From: Xenopus tropicalis
Lineage: Eukaryota; Chordata; Amphibia; Anura; Pipidae
Direction: 5' to 3'
Assembly (NCBI RefSeq): GCF_000004195.4
Contig: NC_030677.2
Span: 56,674,222-56,738,221 of the forward strand
DNA: 64,000 nt
Shown here: positions 1 through 11,461 of the stretch, in pieces
How positions within the stretch are numbered: the first letter of the stretch is position 1
Layout of the letters: each line of letters begins with the position of its first letter
The notes under the pieces: model-generated
Seen by the model: the letters and a program-made list of their open reading frames with translations, nothing else
Told to the model about the DNA's origin: nothing
The model's database searches: none
Program-made: the position numbers and the translations under genes

Positions 1-80
1 GGCTCTATGGGAGATAGCCTTTGCGTAATTCTGAGCTTTTTGAGTTATGGATTTCTAGATAAAGGATCCCATGCCTGTAC
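1..80. mobile_element. Terminal fragment of ACAGGTATGGGA-family MITE
   Basis: Begins inside the element (TCTATGGGAGATAGCC) and ends in GGATCCCATGCCTGTAC, the terminal inverted repeat shared with the complete copies at 1725, 23718, 26553 and 26733. The left part lies outside the window. Confidence 0.8.
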
Positions 81-681
81 CTGTTAAAACCTTAAACTTG
101 CAGATAGGACTGTATAGTTGTTGTATTTGGTCCAGTCTTTTCACTGGCTCTATTGGTTTTCTCCATATCAAAATCTTGCATCCTAAGCTGGATACCCCAA
201 CATGTCTAGCATTTTCTGTTGATAAAATGGCAAAACATAACCACCCCCCTACACAAGGCATCTTTTTTTCTCATTACCAGTAAATAAACTATTGATTTTA
301 AATTTAAAAAAAGCAGTTTGTTAAAGTGTTATTTTCTCAAATGCTGCATTGCCCCACAATCTTAATTAAATCTGAGAGACACGATGAAAAGGAGCCACGT
401 AGAATGACAACATAGATCAGATTGAAGCAGACAAATCGTGTGCAGGATCCTGTAAAAGTTTCCATATTTCAGATGAAATGTAAAATGCTGCCTATTGTTC
501 TTTTGCTCTTCCAAATGTGCCAGTATTGCCAATATTCCTGCGAAACTGTAGTCCTTTAACTCATTAGGTCCCTGACTAACATATACAGTGTGATTTTCCT
601 CTTTCTTTTCATGTGTAAAGTAGTTAGCAATACATGTTCTATTCACCATAACCAGTTTATCACATTGATATGTAATTGTAG
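81..681 (+). other. LRBA intron, 3' end
   Basis: AT-rich intronic sequence before the acceptor at 680. No other gene or repeat is recognised. Confidence 0.7.
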
Positions 682-790
682 GTTACTAAGCCAAACTATG
701 AAAGATCATCTGGTGAGAGTGGCAAACGAAGCTGAATTTATCTTGAGCAGGCAGCGAGCAGAAGAGATACACAGACATGCAGAATTTGAG
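682..790 (+). CDS. LRBA: LRBA internal exon A (pre-PH-BEACH region)
   Basis: Internal coding exon of LRBA, a large BEACH-domain scaffold that works in endosomal and Golgi vesicle traffic (in mammals it protects CTLA4 from lysosomal turnover). The acceptor AG is at 680-681 and the donor GTAATT begins at 791. One base completes the preceding codon, and 36 codons then read LLSQTMKDHLVRVANEAEFI and on to IHRHAEFE. The family shares this block upstream of the PH-BEACH domain. The LLSQTM and ILSRQRAE spellings fit LRBA better than neurobeachin. The exon ends in phase 0 and joins in frame to the exon at 15593. The exon and family call are firm. The LRBA versus NBEA choice rests on remembered family sequences. 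Confidence 0.93.
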
Positions 791-1724
791 GTAATTTAAA
801 AGAAATATACCTGGTATTTTGTATGATGTTTTTATTATCATTTTGAAAATGTATTTAAAATATTCTGGTATCCTGGTGCACACAAACTATTAAAATGTTA
901 AGTTTGTAGAAAACGCAATTCAATTTTGTTTTTGCATTTAATTAGGTGTACCTTGTAATGAAAGTTGTTTAAAAGCTCCGTTATTTAGTACAAATGACTG
1001 TATCTATGTGTTTTCCATGTTAAAATATCATATGCTTTACCTGATTGCATAGAAGTGCTCAAAAGATGAAATCACATTTGCCTCAGACATTGCTTAATCT
1101 TTCTGATCGAACGCTTCATCTTGCTTTAGAGCCAGTGGTTGCTCAGCCTTCTATTTGTATTTGAGAAAAAAAATCTCACCTTTTCAAGCATGTCAGTGGT
1201 TGAAATAGATAGAAAATATATATTAGTTGGTTTGTAAAACACTGAGAAAATTAACATCTTTGTAATATTGTTTTCTTATTGCAGTAAATATGTAAATTAT
1301 GTAAATTATGTAATATGCTTAATTTCTATTGTTACCCCTTTTTTATTCAATATTCTTGGATTAAGATATCATTTATATTACACCGTTTTCTTATTTGCTA
1401 GAAATCATGCTGTACAGAAAACTTCTATGCATGATTTCTCCACGGTAATTAAATCTAGCATTTGCAAGGTCTGTAAAATGTGCCCTTTTACTGTTTTGCT
1501 GCGTTTCCTCATGCGGAAAACCAAAGGATTCTTCTCTGGTATAATCGTTATTCCCTTCTCTTTTATATTCCATTTTTGAGATGTGATAAACATTGACTGG
1601 TTTCTTTTCATAGCATTTGCTGATTATATGAGGTTTAGTTCATTTTTTCATGAATTACTCCTGATGCCTTAAGAAGCAATGAATCAAAACAAATGGCAAA
1701 CAAACCTTAAAGGCTATACAGAAT

Positions 1725-2060
1725 ATGTACAGGTATGGGACCTATTATCCAGAATGCTTAGGACCTGGGGTTATCCAGATAAGGGTTCTTTCCGTAATTT
1801 GGATCTCCATACTCAAAGTCTGCTTAATAATCATTTAAACATTAAATAAACTCAATAGGATTGTTTTGCCTCTTAGTCTTAGTCTGCATCTTAGTTGGGG
1901 TCAAATACAAGATACTGATTTATTAATACAAGTAAAGAGGAAATTATTTTTAAAAATGTGAATTATTTGTTTAAAATGGGCTCAATGGGAGATGGCCTTC
2001 CCGTAATTTGGAGCTTTCTGGATAACGGGTTTCCGGATAAGGGATCCTATACCTGTACAT
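1725..2060. mobile_element. Complete ACAGGTATGGGA-family MITE
   Basis: Bounded by ATGTACAGGTATGGGA and its inverse TCCTATACCTGTACAT, with the internal order typical of the family (GAATGCT..GACCTGGGG, ATTTGGATCTCCATAC, CAATAGGATTGTTTTGCCT, ATGGGAGATGGCC). About 335 bp and non-coding. Confidence 0.85.
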
Positions 2061-2221
2061 GCTTAAGAAAAGAAGACAAAGTTATTTCTTTTCTTATAAC
2101 TGACCTTTCGCTCAAAGCTGATTACTGATTAATACTTTGGTAGAATTTGTTTACTGCTGTGTTCCAACCTGACAACAGGTGATACTTCACTGTCACTAAA
2201 TGTCACTAAATGGACACATAT

Positions 2222-2816
2222 AGGGGCTGATTCATCAAAGTACGAGTTTGAATCCAGAAATTGGTAAAATTCGGATTAAATACGATAATTTCTGATGATC
2301 GCAAATGTCACGAAAATGCTTACGAAAAAATCATATTAGTCATGATAATATTGTGTTGGTGATCCGAAAGTCACAAAATTTTTGTATCCGAACGATCATA
2401 AACGGCGGGAAAACCTTTCTGACTTTGATCCTTTTGTGCATGATTTTGGAAGCCTCCCATAGGACTCAATGGCACTCTGCAGCTCCAACCTGGCCCAAGG
2501 AAAGCCTCCCATAGGGCTCAATGGCACTCTGCAGCTCCAACCTGGCCCAAGGAAAGTCTCCCATAGGGCTCAATGGCACTCTGCAGCTCCAACCTGGCCC
2601 AAGGAAAGTCACGATACTGAAGCTTGAATGAATCCAAAACTTTGTACTCGTTGCGACAATTATTTTTTGTCGCGTAATTTTTGACGCACAGTACGAAAAA
2701 GTTGCGCAAATTAACGAAAAAATCTGCAAAAATATGCAAGGTATGAAAACTTAGAAAAAAAATATGATTTTTTTTTTTGTACTCAGAGCCGATCATACTT
2801 TGATAAATAGGCCCCT
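2222..2816. mobile_element. MITE with GGGGCTGATTCATCAAAGTA termini
   Basis: The left end GGGGCTGATTCATCAAAGTA mirrors the right end ATACTTTGATAAATAGGCCC. The interior is rich in TACGA/TCGTA words and contains a triplicated 52-bp unit. No transposase frame is present. Confidence 0.75.
2452..2607. repeat. Three tandem 52-bp units
   Basis: Units start at 2452, 2504 and 2556 (GCCTCCCATAGGRCTCAATG.. to ..GGCCCAAGGAAA) and differ at only a few bases, so this is a recent local expansion inside the MITE. The - strand frames across it arise from the repeat. Confidence 0.9.
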
Positions 2817-3939
2817 CAGTGTACTGTATACTTATTTTATATATTAAACGTGTGATCTTTAGTTACAGAATATTTGCATATGTTTGTGGCTAATGGCAGA
2901 TAAAAAACAGTTATCAGTTTTCTTTAAGAAGTTTAATGCCAGAAATGCTGTGGGCCACATATTTTTTTTTTTTTTTTTTTTTTTTAGTCCAACCCAGACA
3001 AAATCTCAGCAATTCTTATGCTTCACTGCATCATATCAATAGTTGAGATATATTTAAAAAAAAAAAACTTATCTGCTTGTTCAGATCTCCATTATGCCCT
3101 TGACAGGGGTCATGTAGTCCCAGGTAAGCCATAATAGTTTGGAAAGTCAGGCATATAATCCTATACTGAGCGGAGAACTACATCAAAATAGGAAAGGGTA
3201 TTCCTGTAGTTTCTTATTACCTAGGGCTGTGGAAGCAACCAATATTGTTTGGGAAAGATGCTTGCTATTTTTCCTTTTTATAATTAAGCATTATCTCTGT
3301 TTTAATTGTTCTTGGACAACTTGAATGCTCTTGTACAAAACGGCTAGAGAGATAAACAAATCAGCAGTCCACTGAGAAGCCCTTTGGATAAACACCTCCT
3401 ATCCTCCAGCTTTAGCCTGTTAGGCAATTAGGGCAGCTTATTATACTGCAGCTTCTCTTCTAGAATGTGACTTTACTCTGTTTCATATTTTGCATTTAGC
3501 ACAAGAAATAACAAACTTTAATTCACATTGCTGATGTTTTGGCATTACACAGTGGACAGGCACAAGAAAGCCATGTCCTATTCTAAAATATACCTTCTGA
3601 ATTTGAATTAGGCATTTGCAAATGCTTTTAATGGTCTAGTCGTATGAAAATTACATATGGCCCATGACTATTTTGTATCTTTCAACATGTAAATATTTGA
3701 TCTTTATTTTTAACTAAATTATATAATATAACAGGTATTATGCTATGTTTATATTGTGTAGTCCATTGTGTAAATAAATGCAAATTTCACAGCAAAAGTA
3801 AATTTTCCCATATGTTTATCACTAGCTCAAATATCTAAAATTAGAATTGAATACAAATGCAATAAACACAATACAAGAACAGTAACACCAAAAGTGAAAT
3901 ATATCAAAGTAATTAAAATATTATGTGCTATTGCTCTCT

Positions 3940-4070
3940 CGTGGCAACTTCCGCAATTTCAGGGAAATTGCGCCGCCGCGTATGCCATCCCACCGGTGAT
4001 TTACATTTTCGCCGGTGGGATGGCATTTGTCGCGGGCGACTAAACTCCCCGTGTGCCAGAGCCCTAAGAA
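3940..4070. mobile_element. Hairpin MITE fragment
   Basis: Contains the inverted pair ATGCCATCCCACCGG and CCGGTGGGATGGCAT (from about 3980 to 4027), followed by CGCGGGCGACTAAACTCCCC and GTGTGCCAGAGCCCTAAG. The same core recurs at 35958-36155. The left terminus is lost. Confidence 0.75.
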
Positions 4071-4419
4071 GTCTTGAATTTCATCGCTTAACCTACTAGT
4101 AGCTCTTGGCACTGTTGATGGCAAAGTTTTGAAGAGGCTGCACAATTATGTGTACCAGTACTATTTGTTTCCAGTCCGACGAGTGCATGCTGTTCTGTGC
4201 TGGCTATTGAGGCTGCCCAATTATATCTATGTGTCTACATGGGAGGCTTGTCAAGAGAAAGCCTTTGTTATCTAGAAAGAAAATCAGGGGAAGATCTATG
4301 TTTTCTCACGATAAACAGAAAAAGTTCCTTGTATAGACAAGGCAAAGATAGCAATTTGGCCACAATACCAAAAGGCATGTTTAGCTAAAAAACAAAAACA
4401 GCATTTCATCAGTAGGACA

Positions 4420-4880
4420 TGATACCAACTCTAAAGAATGGTGGTGGGATATTGCACTGCAACAAGGCCTAGAAAGCTAGCCATCATATGATCTGCTATA
4501 CATTTTCAATTGTGCCAGAGGGTGCTTGAGGATAATGTCAGATAGAAGATTAAATTCATCTGAAAGTATATCATATACATTCCTATAAATTCACCAAGGA
4601 ATGGCTGAAAAAAAAGAATTGAAGGGTCCTGGAATAGCCAAATCAATGCTTGGATCTAAACCCAATTGAGAAGCTTTGAGGTAGGGTATGTGAATTGGGC
4701 TGTATGTCAAAGAACCCCCCCCCCCCCCCCCCACATTTCAGTACTGAATAGATTCTCTTTCCATGGAGAAGTCAGAAAATATGTATTCCAGTTGATGTTA
4801 GAGGCTAATAGTTAAAAGAAATTTCAAAGTGAGGTTGTTTTTGCCACAGGGGGCAATACCAAGTATTAGGGCCAAAAGTG
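4420..4880 (+). pseudogene. Decayed Tc1/mariner transposase fragment
   Basis: Wording such as AAGAATGGTGGTGGGATATT, CACCAAGGAATGGCTGAAAA, GGTCCTGGAATAGCCAAATC and CCCAATTGAGAAGCTTTGAG follows Tc1-type transposase DNA (the catalytic-region motif meaning LEWPSQSPDLNPIE). Many stops and an 18-base C run (4715-4732) break it. Confidence 0.65.
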
Positions 4881-5178
4881 TACATGTATGGGATCCATTA
4901 TCCAGAAACCCATTATCAAGAAAGCTCCAAATTAAGGGAAGGCCCATCTCCTTTAGACTTTATTATAAGCAAGTAATTCACATTTTTAAAAATTATTTCC
5001 TTTTTCTCTGTTATAATGAGAGTACCATGTACTTCATCCCAACTAAGGTATAATTATTCCTTATTGGAGGAAAAACAATCCTAATGGGTATATTTCATGT
5101 TTTAGTAGACCTTAAGTATAGAGATCCAAATTACAGAAAGACCCCTTCTCCTGAAAACCACAGGTCCCTAGCATTCTT
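4880..5178. mobile_element. ACAGGTATGGGA-family MITE, inverted and right-truncated
   Basis: Starts at TACATGTATGGGATCCATTA and reads the family in reverse to CCACAGGTCCCTAGCATTC. The outer terminal repeat on the right is missing. The left end abuts the Tc1 remnant. Confidence 0.75.
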
Positions 5179-6514
5179 GCTTTTGTCACAAAAGGAAGTA
5201 GCATATCTTTTTTTCTTTTTGTTGAATTAATGTTTTTAAAGTAAAGGTTTCTCTTTTTTTTTTCAGTTATATCAATATATTGTCTGAATAAAAATAACAT
5301 GTAAAAAAGAAAAAAAAAACTTCCCATGTGATGTAATTACTTTTTCACAAGCTAAATTCAAGCAAATGTGAAAATAAACCTTTGTTTTTTTAAACAAGAG
5401 GCAAAATAAATAAGAAAAAAATGTTCTTAAGTACAGGATATTCAGGTTATTATAAGTATTATTTTTGTCTTGATATTTGGACCACACATGGCTCTGCAGG
5501 ATAGATAATTTAAACATATCAGGTCATCGCCACCTGTTACCTGTAAATACAAAATTACTGAGGGTGCCTTTCAATTTTGCGATCAAATCAGGAAGGAGTG
5601 AATTATTAAAAAGATAAAACTAAATTTATGTTTGCTCCCTGTCAGAGTTCATATCCACAGTCAACCTTGATAGCAGATCAGAATGATTTAGACAAGTTTG
5701 GTTTAGGGATTCATAACATATGCTAGCTGAATGGAATTGAGTTATCTCTGCTCTAGAGAGTAAGTTATTGTAGCAGGAGCTGACAGAGATGAAGATAACT
5801 GAGGGAAATTCAATTACCTTTTAGTGTTTTCTTTCTAATAGGATTCTTAATGTGAAAAAGGTCCTTAGATGATGCACCTCTATTGCTTACTGGGAACCTA
5901 AAATGTTCACTTTTTCTAGGCTTTTGTTCTACGTTAAACCTACCTTTGTGAAACTCTGCTTAAGGATTGCTTTATGCTTGCAGCAAATTGCATCCCTGTA
6001 GTAACTCATTCATAATTATTTGTTTATTTAAATAATGCCGATCTATAGATCCTCTCCAATTAACTAATTATTAGCCTCACTATACAGAAGGTATCTTGCT
6101 ACCAGTTTTATTGTGAATTTATATCAGTCCCCAATCAATATGTTATTGTTGTAGCTTTCTCCTTATAACAAAATGAAATGGGTGCTCGCCTATTTTTCAT
6201 GATACAGTTTCTCCAGCACCAGAAAAATAATATATAAGACATAGGCTAATATCACACAAAAATTAATTAGCTTGATTTTTGGCATGTGGCAACAAGATGT
6301 TGCGGTTTTAGTTAACATAGCATAGTGTTGGGTGTTGTGTGGCCAAGATGCAGGAAAGACAGTGTTGAGTTAAGTCAAGAGTTTAGTTTGTTTACGGTAT
6401 CACAGGCATATCGGTTTTTGTTTGTCTTGTTACTGTTATGTACTGTACATATTGTGTTGCTTCTTCATCTTGTGTTTTAATGAGAAACCAACATATTTTT
6501 TTTCTGTGCATACA

Positions 6515-7425
6515 CATGTAGGGACCCATAGGGTTAAGCTCCCTATGGTGTTATCCCCTATCTTTATCTTATCTGTGCTGTTATAGGGCAGAGCCCTCTA
6601 CACTCAGATTACAGTTATTAGGCTACCCCCTATAGGTTTAGCCAGGTTGACCACTCCCCTTGGCAGACTATATAGTGTCTTGCACAAGGAAGTGTCTTCC
6701 TCTTTGGCTGCTGTTGTCCTAAGGCTTCACGTCACTGAGCCTGAGGCATTTGGCCCCAGTAAGGAGAACCTGCCAATTTGTAAGTCGGGGACAGGGCCCC
6801 GTGAATGAGATCAAGCCAGCACAGTCAGTTATATGTAATAGCACCCTCTAGGAGGGGTGAGCATAGATAGCTTATTTAGTAAGGGCAGCACTGGCCCCAT
6901 CAAAGGAGACTGTAAGGGTTTAGTCTAACCCAGGCTTTGTATGCCTTGCTGTAGGGACCACAGTTAAGACGTAGGTTTCAGGCAGTTCCTTACCCTGAAC
7001 CATAGTTGGCTGGAAGGGATCCGTTCCAGTAAAGGGCATCCATTCCTGAGCATACAGCTAATACTCTGCATATCCTTCAAGTGGGCTATACTGTTTCCTT
7101 AAGTGTCACATCTGCTGTATCCATTGTGACCAAGTTCTATACTGCTGTGACTGTGAGTATATACCCTGCTGCACTATTCCATATGTGCCTTTGTCCAATA
7201 AAGTATTATCCAGTTAACTGCAAGAGCTCCTGGCGTCCTATCACTTATTATATTGCACAACACCAGTGTGGGTTGTAGTTCAGCAACACCATATAGCCCC
7301 TGACATAGCTCCCATATAGCGGAGGCCCATCCTGGGAAAGGGGGTTGCTGTAACACGTGCTCTAATATCCAAACTAGCCTGGTAATAATACCCCTATTAA
7401 GCCAAACAAGTGTTACACACATCTT
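6515..7425 (+). mobile_element. Solo-LTR-like block
   Basis: Starts TGTAGGGACCCATAGGG and ends near GTGTTACA. Both ends sit in similar ACACA/CACAT sequence that may be the target duplication. It has a TATA-like GACTATATAGTG (6667), an AATAAAG polyadenylation-like signal (7198) and no coding capacity. No partner LTR or internal region is present. The call rests on architecture only. Confidence 0.45.
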
Positions 7426-8027
7426 GATCAAACCATGAAATAAACTATTCTGCTTTGTGTCTTTACTGAAATTAAAATATTTATAATTAATGTTGAGTTA
7501 TAAAAATGTTGAGCTGCTGGTGGTGGAGTGTGCAGAACTATTTAAGATAGCTGATACTTAAGCATGTGTTGGTGGAAACATCTCTGTTTTTTGCTACTTG
7601 AAGGCTTAGACAACAATATTACAGTGGATTTAGCAAGAACTTCTAAAGATGAGGGTTCTGCATCTTCGGTATCATGAGCAGGACTCAATAGTAAAGATAT
7701 TGCCATTCCTGAGAGATTCCATGTGTGCTGAAAATAACAGAAGTCTTTAGATTGAGTTTTGATTAACATTTTTAAAGTTTAAGGTGCGAGGTTGTTTGAC
7801 CCTAGTCTTAAAAGGATGTGTTCTGTATCTCCTTTAATACCTCTGAATTTTAATCTTATAACAAGGACTTAAAAGGGAATTTATTATTAACATGTGTTTA
7901 GAAAGCTACATTATTTATAAAGCAACATATTTTGCAGCACTTTTCAGTAAATGGATATATACACTGAACATGCAGCTTTATATACAAAGACAACCAATAA
8001 TCAATACAAAAGTTAAAGAAGGCTATG

Positions 8028-8386
8028 CCTGTGTGTGCCACACTCTGCTTGCCCTATGCTGCCTGTGTGTGCCACACTCTGCCTGCCCTATGCTGCCTGT
8101 GTGTGCCACACTCTGCCTGCCCTATGCTGCCTGTGTGCCATACTCTGCCTGCCCTGTGCTGCCTGTTTGTGCCATACTCTGTCTGCCTTTTCCTGCTTTG
8201 TGTGTGTGTGTGCCATATTCTACTTGAACTATGCTGCCTGTGTGCCATACTATTCTGCTTGTCTGTGCCATACTCTGCCTGCCATATGCTGCCTTTGTGT
8301 GCCATACTCTGCCTGCCCTATGCTACCTGTGTGTGCTATACTCTGCCTGCCCTATGCTGCCTGTGTCTGCCATACTCTGCATGCAA
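8028..8386 (+). repeat. Minisatellite, about 31-36 bp units
   Basis: About 10 diverged units of GTGTGTGCCATACTCTGCCT then GCCCTATGCTGCCT, with unit length varying by a few bases. All frames stay open through it, giving Cys/Pro/Leu-rich translations that are not genes. Confidence 0.9.
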
Positions 8387-8436
8387 ACAGTACATACAGT
8401 GACACAATGCTGGCACTGGTCCTAAAGTCTTAGGTG

Positions 8437-8721
8437 CAGGGCCGGATTTCTGTTTTGAGCGCCCCGAGGCCGCCCCTGTTGGTCGCCCCCTCCCCACCCG
8501 TGCGCATCCGCGAAAGCGCCCCCCGTGCGCATGCGCGAAAGCGACCCCACCAGTGCGCATGCGCTCCTTTAAACTCCCATACGGAGCAGTGGGGAGAGGT
8601 CCCGACTGCTCCGTATGGGAGCCAAATTTTTAATTTTTTTTGCGGTGGGGCGGCACGCCGCCCCTAAACTTTTGCCGCCCTAGGCCCAGGCCTTTGTGGC
8701 CTCTCCACAAATCCGGGCCTG
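8437..8721. mobile_element. hAT-type MITE with perfect 8-bp target duplication
   Basis: The terminal inverted repeats are CAGGGCCGGATTT and AAATCCGGGCCTG. The duplication CTTAGGTG occurs at 8429-8436 and 8722-8729. The interior is GC-rich with GCGCATGCGC words. A second copy in the opposite sense is at 54719-55026. Confidence 0.92.
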
Positions 8722-9027
8722 CTTAGGTGTGAACAATGTGGGCATTTACAGTCTGAGCCTGAGGTGTGAACAGAACAGGGAATTACATGTTTAAACAATA
8801 CAGGGGTTTACAGCCTGAATCTGTGGTATGAAAAATGCAGGGGTATCAATACTGATACCATTTAAAGCTTACACAAAGGTAAACAGTCACAGCAGCCAGA
8901 CAGGAGGGGGGCCACACCGAGGGGGGCTGCGGGCCGCAAGTTGGACAGCATTAATCTACAGTATGGGAGGGAATAAAAACAATACCCACTCTCTGGGACA
9001 GACAATACAGCAATATACATACATGAT

Positions 9028-9090
9028 CTATGATCTAGAATGCTTGGAACCTGGGGTCTTTTGGATAAGGGGTCATTTTTCTTAGTAAAA
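9028..9090. mobile_element. Small ACAGGTATGGGA-family MITE remnant
   Basis: TAGAATGCTTGGAACCTGGG and TTTGGATAAGGGGTCATTTT match the left part of the family. Both ends are lost. Confidence 0.55.
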
Positions 9091-9091
9091 G

Positions 9092-9350
9092 GGTTTGTCT
9101 GTCAGTAAGGCCGCACTAGAGATATCTCTTATCCTGCCCAGCTTGGAAGCAATCAGTGTTGGAACATTGCTGTTAGGCCTTAACTTGTGAGCTAATGGAC
9201 CGATGTTGTCTCCTGCTTTTGAAAAGTATACTGCATAATTGATCAATCAGATTTGACGTAAAGGGACAATATAAACCCCTTGTTCGACATCAGTTCAGTC
9301 AATAAGGCTTGTGCTAAACATACTTTCTATCTATTGTTTTATTCACAAAA
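9092..9350 (+). mobile_element. Possible LTR remnant
   Basis: The order TATAAACC (about 9270), CAATAAGG (9300) and a short T-rich tail resembles the R/U5 end of an LTR that starts TGTCTGTCAG. No clear target duplication or partner was found. Confidence 0.3.
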
Positions 9351-9609
9351 AAATCTATGGTTTTTATTATTTCTTGAGCTATACAGGGCAAATAGGTAAA
9401 TTAATTATCTGTCTCACAAAGACCAAACATGGAGTAGCTTTACATTACCAGTATACTGATAATTACCCTGCATAATGGACTAATGCTAACAAAACAGTCA
9501 CAACAAAGCGGGTAAGGGAAGGGGTTTTATAGTGGTAATTGAATAATCTACCTCTCAAGGACCAGACATGGAGTTGCTTCAATGTTTAGTTAAAAAAATA
9601 AAGCAAACA

Positions 9610-9995
9610 CTTGGAGACACATACATCAACATTCTGATTTTTGTGGTTTTATAGTTTTTTTTAAACCAAAAAAATAAAAATGTTGTGGTTTTTACGTTTT
9701 CCTATGCATCTCTGTGGCCTTACAAACAAAATAAAACCCAGATATCTGAAAAACCACAAATGAAATAAAAATTGTTGCAATTTGCCTAGGGCAACTCCCA
9801 TTAATTTCTACATGACCTCAATAGTTTTAAACGGCAAAGTTTTGTATTAGTGTTTTTTGTGGTTTTGACTAATAATAAATGGCAAAATATGCATTTTTAA
9901 CATGAAAAAAAATTGAGTTTTAGTGCAAAAAAAAAAAAAATAGTGAAAACAAAAAATGAATGTGACTAAAGTAATAGGCATTGCTACTAGTAATG
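9610..9995. repeat. AT-rich diverged repeat, copy 1
   Basis: The order of a GGTTTT..AAACCA stretch, CAACTCCCATTAATTTCTAC, ATGACCTCAATAGTTTTA and AATAATAAATGGCAAAA is repeated in diverged form at 36310-36690. It is probably an old MITE. No transposase is present. Confidence 0.6.
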
Positions 9996-10390
9996 CCATG
10001 CTAAGGGTTTCCATACAAAGAAGAGATGGATGTGTACTTATCTCTCATATTTCCTTTATGAGGGATTTAGTCGCCTGCAGTATCAGATTTATTGCGGGCG
10101 ACAAATGTGCTGTGCCTTAGCCCCCTTTCCCCAGCCCCTCTCCTACCTTAACTATAGCAGTGCAGTTGGACCAGGAGGTGCAGCGTGGTCAGGGCTTGGT
10201 GGGGGAGCTGCAGAGGAGGACTGGTTGTGCCAGGCAGGGGGGTGACAAAGTTACGCCATTGTCTCCAGTTATGGGATTTTTTAACTGGTAGGATCTCTTG
10301 TTCTGTGTTTTGCTTCATTCATCTAATCCTTACCTCTCTGCTTCCCGACATGAAAGTACATTTGTGGAGTGATAAGCAGTGTTGGCTTTT

Positions 10391-10537
10391 GCTTGCCGAA
10401 AAATCAGCCCTACGCCTGCTACTTGTGCCTGCACCCGAATGAATGGGATACGCTCGGGTGCAGGCACAAGTAGCAGGCGTAGGGCTGATTTTTCGGCAAG
10501 CGTTTTTCCGCTTGCCGAAAAAATCAGCCCTACGCCG
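10391..10537. repeat. Perfect 48-bp inverted repeat plus a third partial arm
   Basis: The arms 10391-10438 and 10454-10501 are exact reverse complements around a 15-base loop. A third copy of the first 27 bases (GCTTGCCGAAAAAATCAGCC) follows at 10510. It is probably a hairpin-type MITE. Confidence 0.9.
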
Positions 10538-10599
10538 TGTGTGGCATCAGCTTTACGTTCTGTGCTAATTCCACACATTACATATTGGTCTTAGACTGG

Positions 10600-11346
10600 A
10601 AAACATTTTACAACAGGCTTGCTGTATTTCCCATATGCCTTTTGGCTTTGGTATTGTGTAATTTTTTTTCACACCAATCTTCCATTAAGCCCAACTTTGT
10701 GGAGCATCTGAATTTCTAATATATGGCTGTGAATTTCTCCAGCTTCTTTTGCATCTTTGTTTATTTTCTAATGTGCTGCCTACCTGGTCAGTGAGTTTTG
10801 GTGGATGGCCTTCTCCATGCATTAGTCTTGGTTGAACACTATGCTTTCCATTTTTATAATAAAGGATTCATTACTGCTCCAGAGGATTATAAAAGTTTAA
10901 GATTTATTTTATAACTCCGTCCTTTTTGGTTCGTCTCCAGATCTTTATCCTAGACTTTTGATAGCTCTTTGGTCCTCGGGATGCTGTTTGTTTAGATATG
11001 TTCTCTAACAAACTCTAGGGCTTTCCAGAAACTGGTTTATTTATTTTGAGATCATGTGACACTTTAATTGCACCCAGGTGGAGCTATTGAATGAATTCTG
11101 TGATTTGGGAAAGCAGTTGCAAGCAGTAAAGCTTATTTAGGGGTTTCACAGCAAGAGGGGTGTTAAATACTTATGCAGTTGAGTTTTTTGTTTCTAAGAA
11201 ATTTTAAAAAAATTAATTGATCCCACCACTCCCCCCCCCCCCCCCATGGACAATTTTTGTCAAGATCAGTGACATACAATCCAAGTTGTATCGCAACCAT
11301 ATATGAAAAATCAAAGGGGGCTGAATATTTGCACAAGGTACTGTAT
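10600..11346 (-). mobile_element. Degenerate Tc1/mariner-like transposon remnant
   Basis: Wording such as TTTTGGTGGATGGCCTTCTC, GAGGATTATAAAAGTTTAAG, TCCTCGGGATGCTGTTTGTT, AACAAACTCTAGGGCTTTCC and GGGGGCTGAATATTTGCAC matches, on the - strand, a common vertebrate Tc1-like element. It is broken by stops and a C run near 11229. Confidence 0.55.
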
Positions 11347-11461
11347 TACCTGAGGGATGTATAGAAAAGAAATTTCTTTGATTGCTTACTTTATTTAGTT
11401 CATCTTTTGTTTACACTGCTCATAATAGTGTTATTTAGATATGCATTTTAAAAATACTCTC

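Larger units (their letters stand above)
8025..8952. mobile_element. Left-truncated copy of the minisatellite-bearing hAT element, interrupted
   Basis: The right half (GTGTGAAC.., CTGAGCCTGAGGTGTGAACA, ACTGATACCATTTAAA, CAGCCAGACAGG, AAGTTGGACAGCA) matches 26195-26475. The left half is the same minisatellite as in the complete copy at 25386. It is split by a second hAT MITE at 8437-8721, and its left terminus is missing. Confidence 0.8.

Noticed and set aside
8028..8386. CRISPR-like array
   Set aside because: The units are contiguous and diverged with no unique spacers. The setting is a vertebrate intron.
8025..8433. Long open frames on both strands encoding Cys/Pro/Leu-rich repeats
   Set aside because: They come from minisatellite units free of stops. 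All frames are similarly open, and the array belongs to a transposon.
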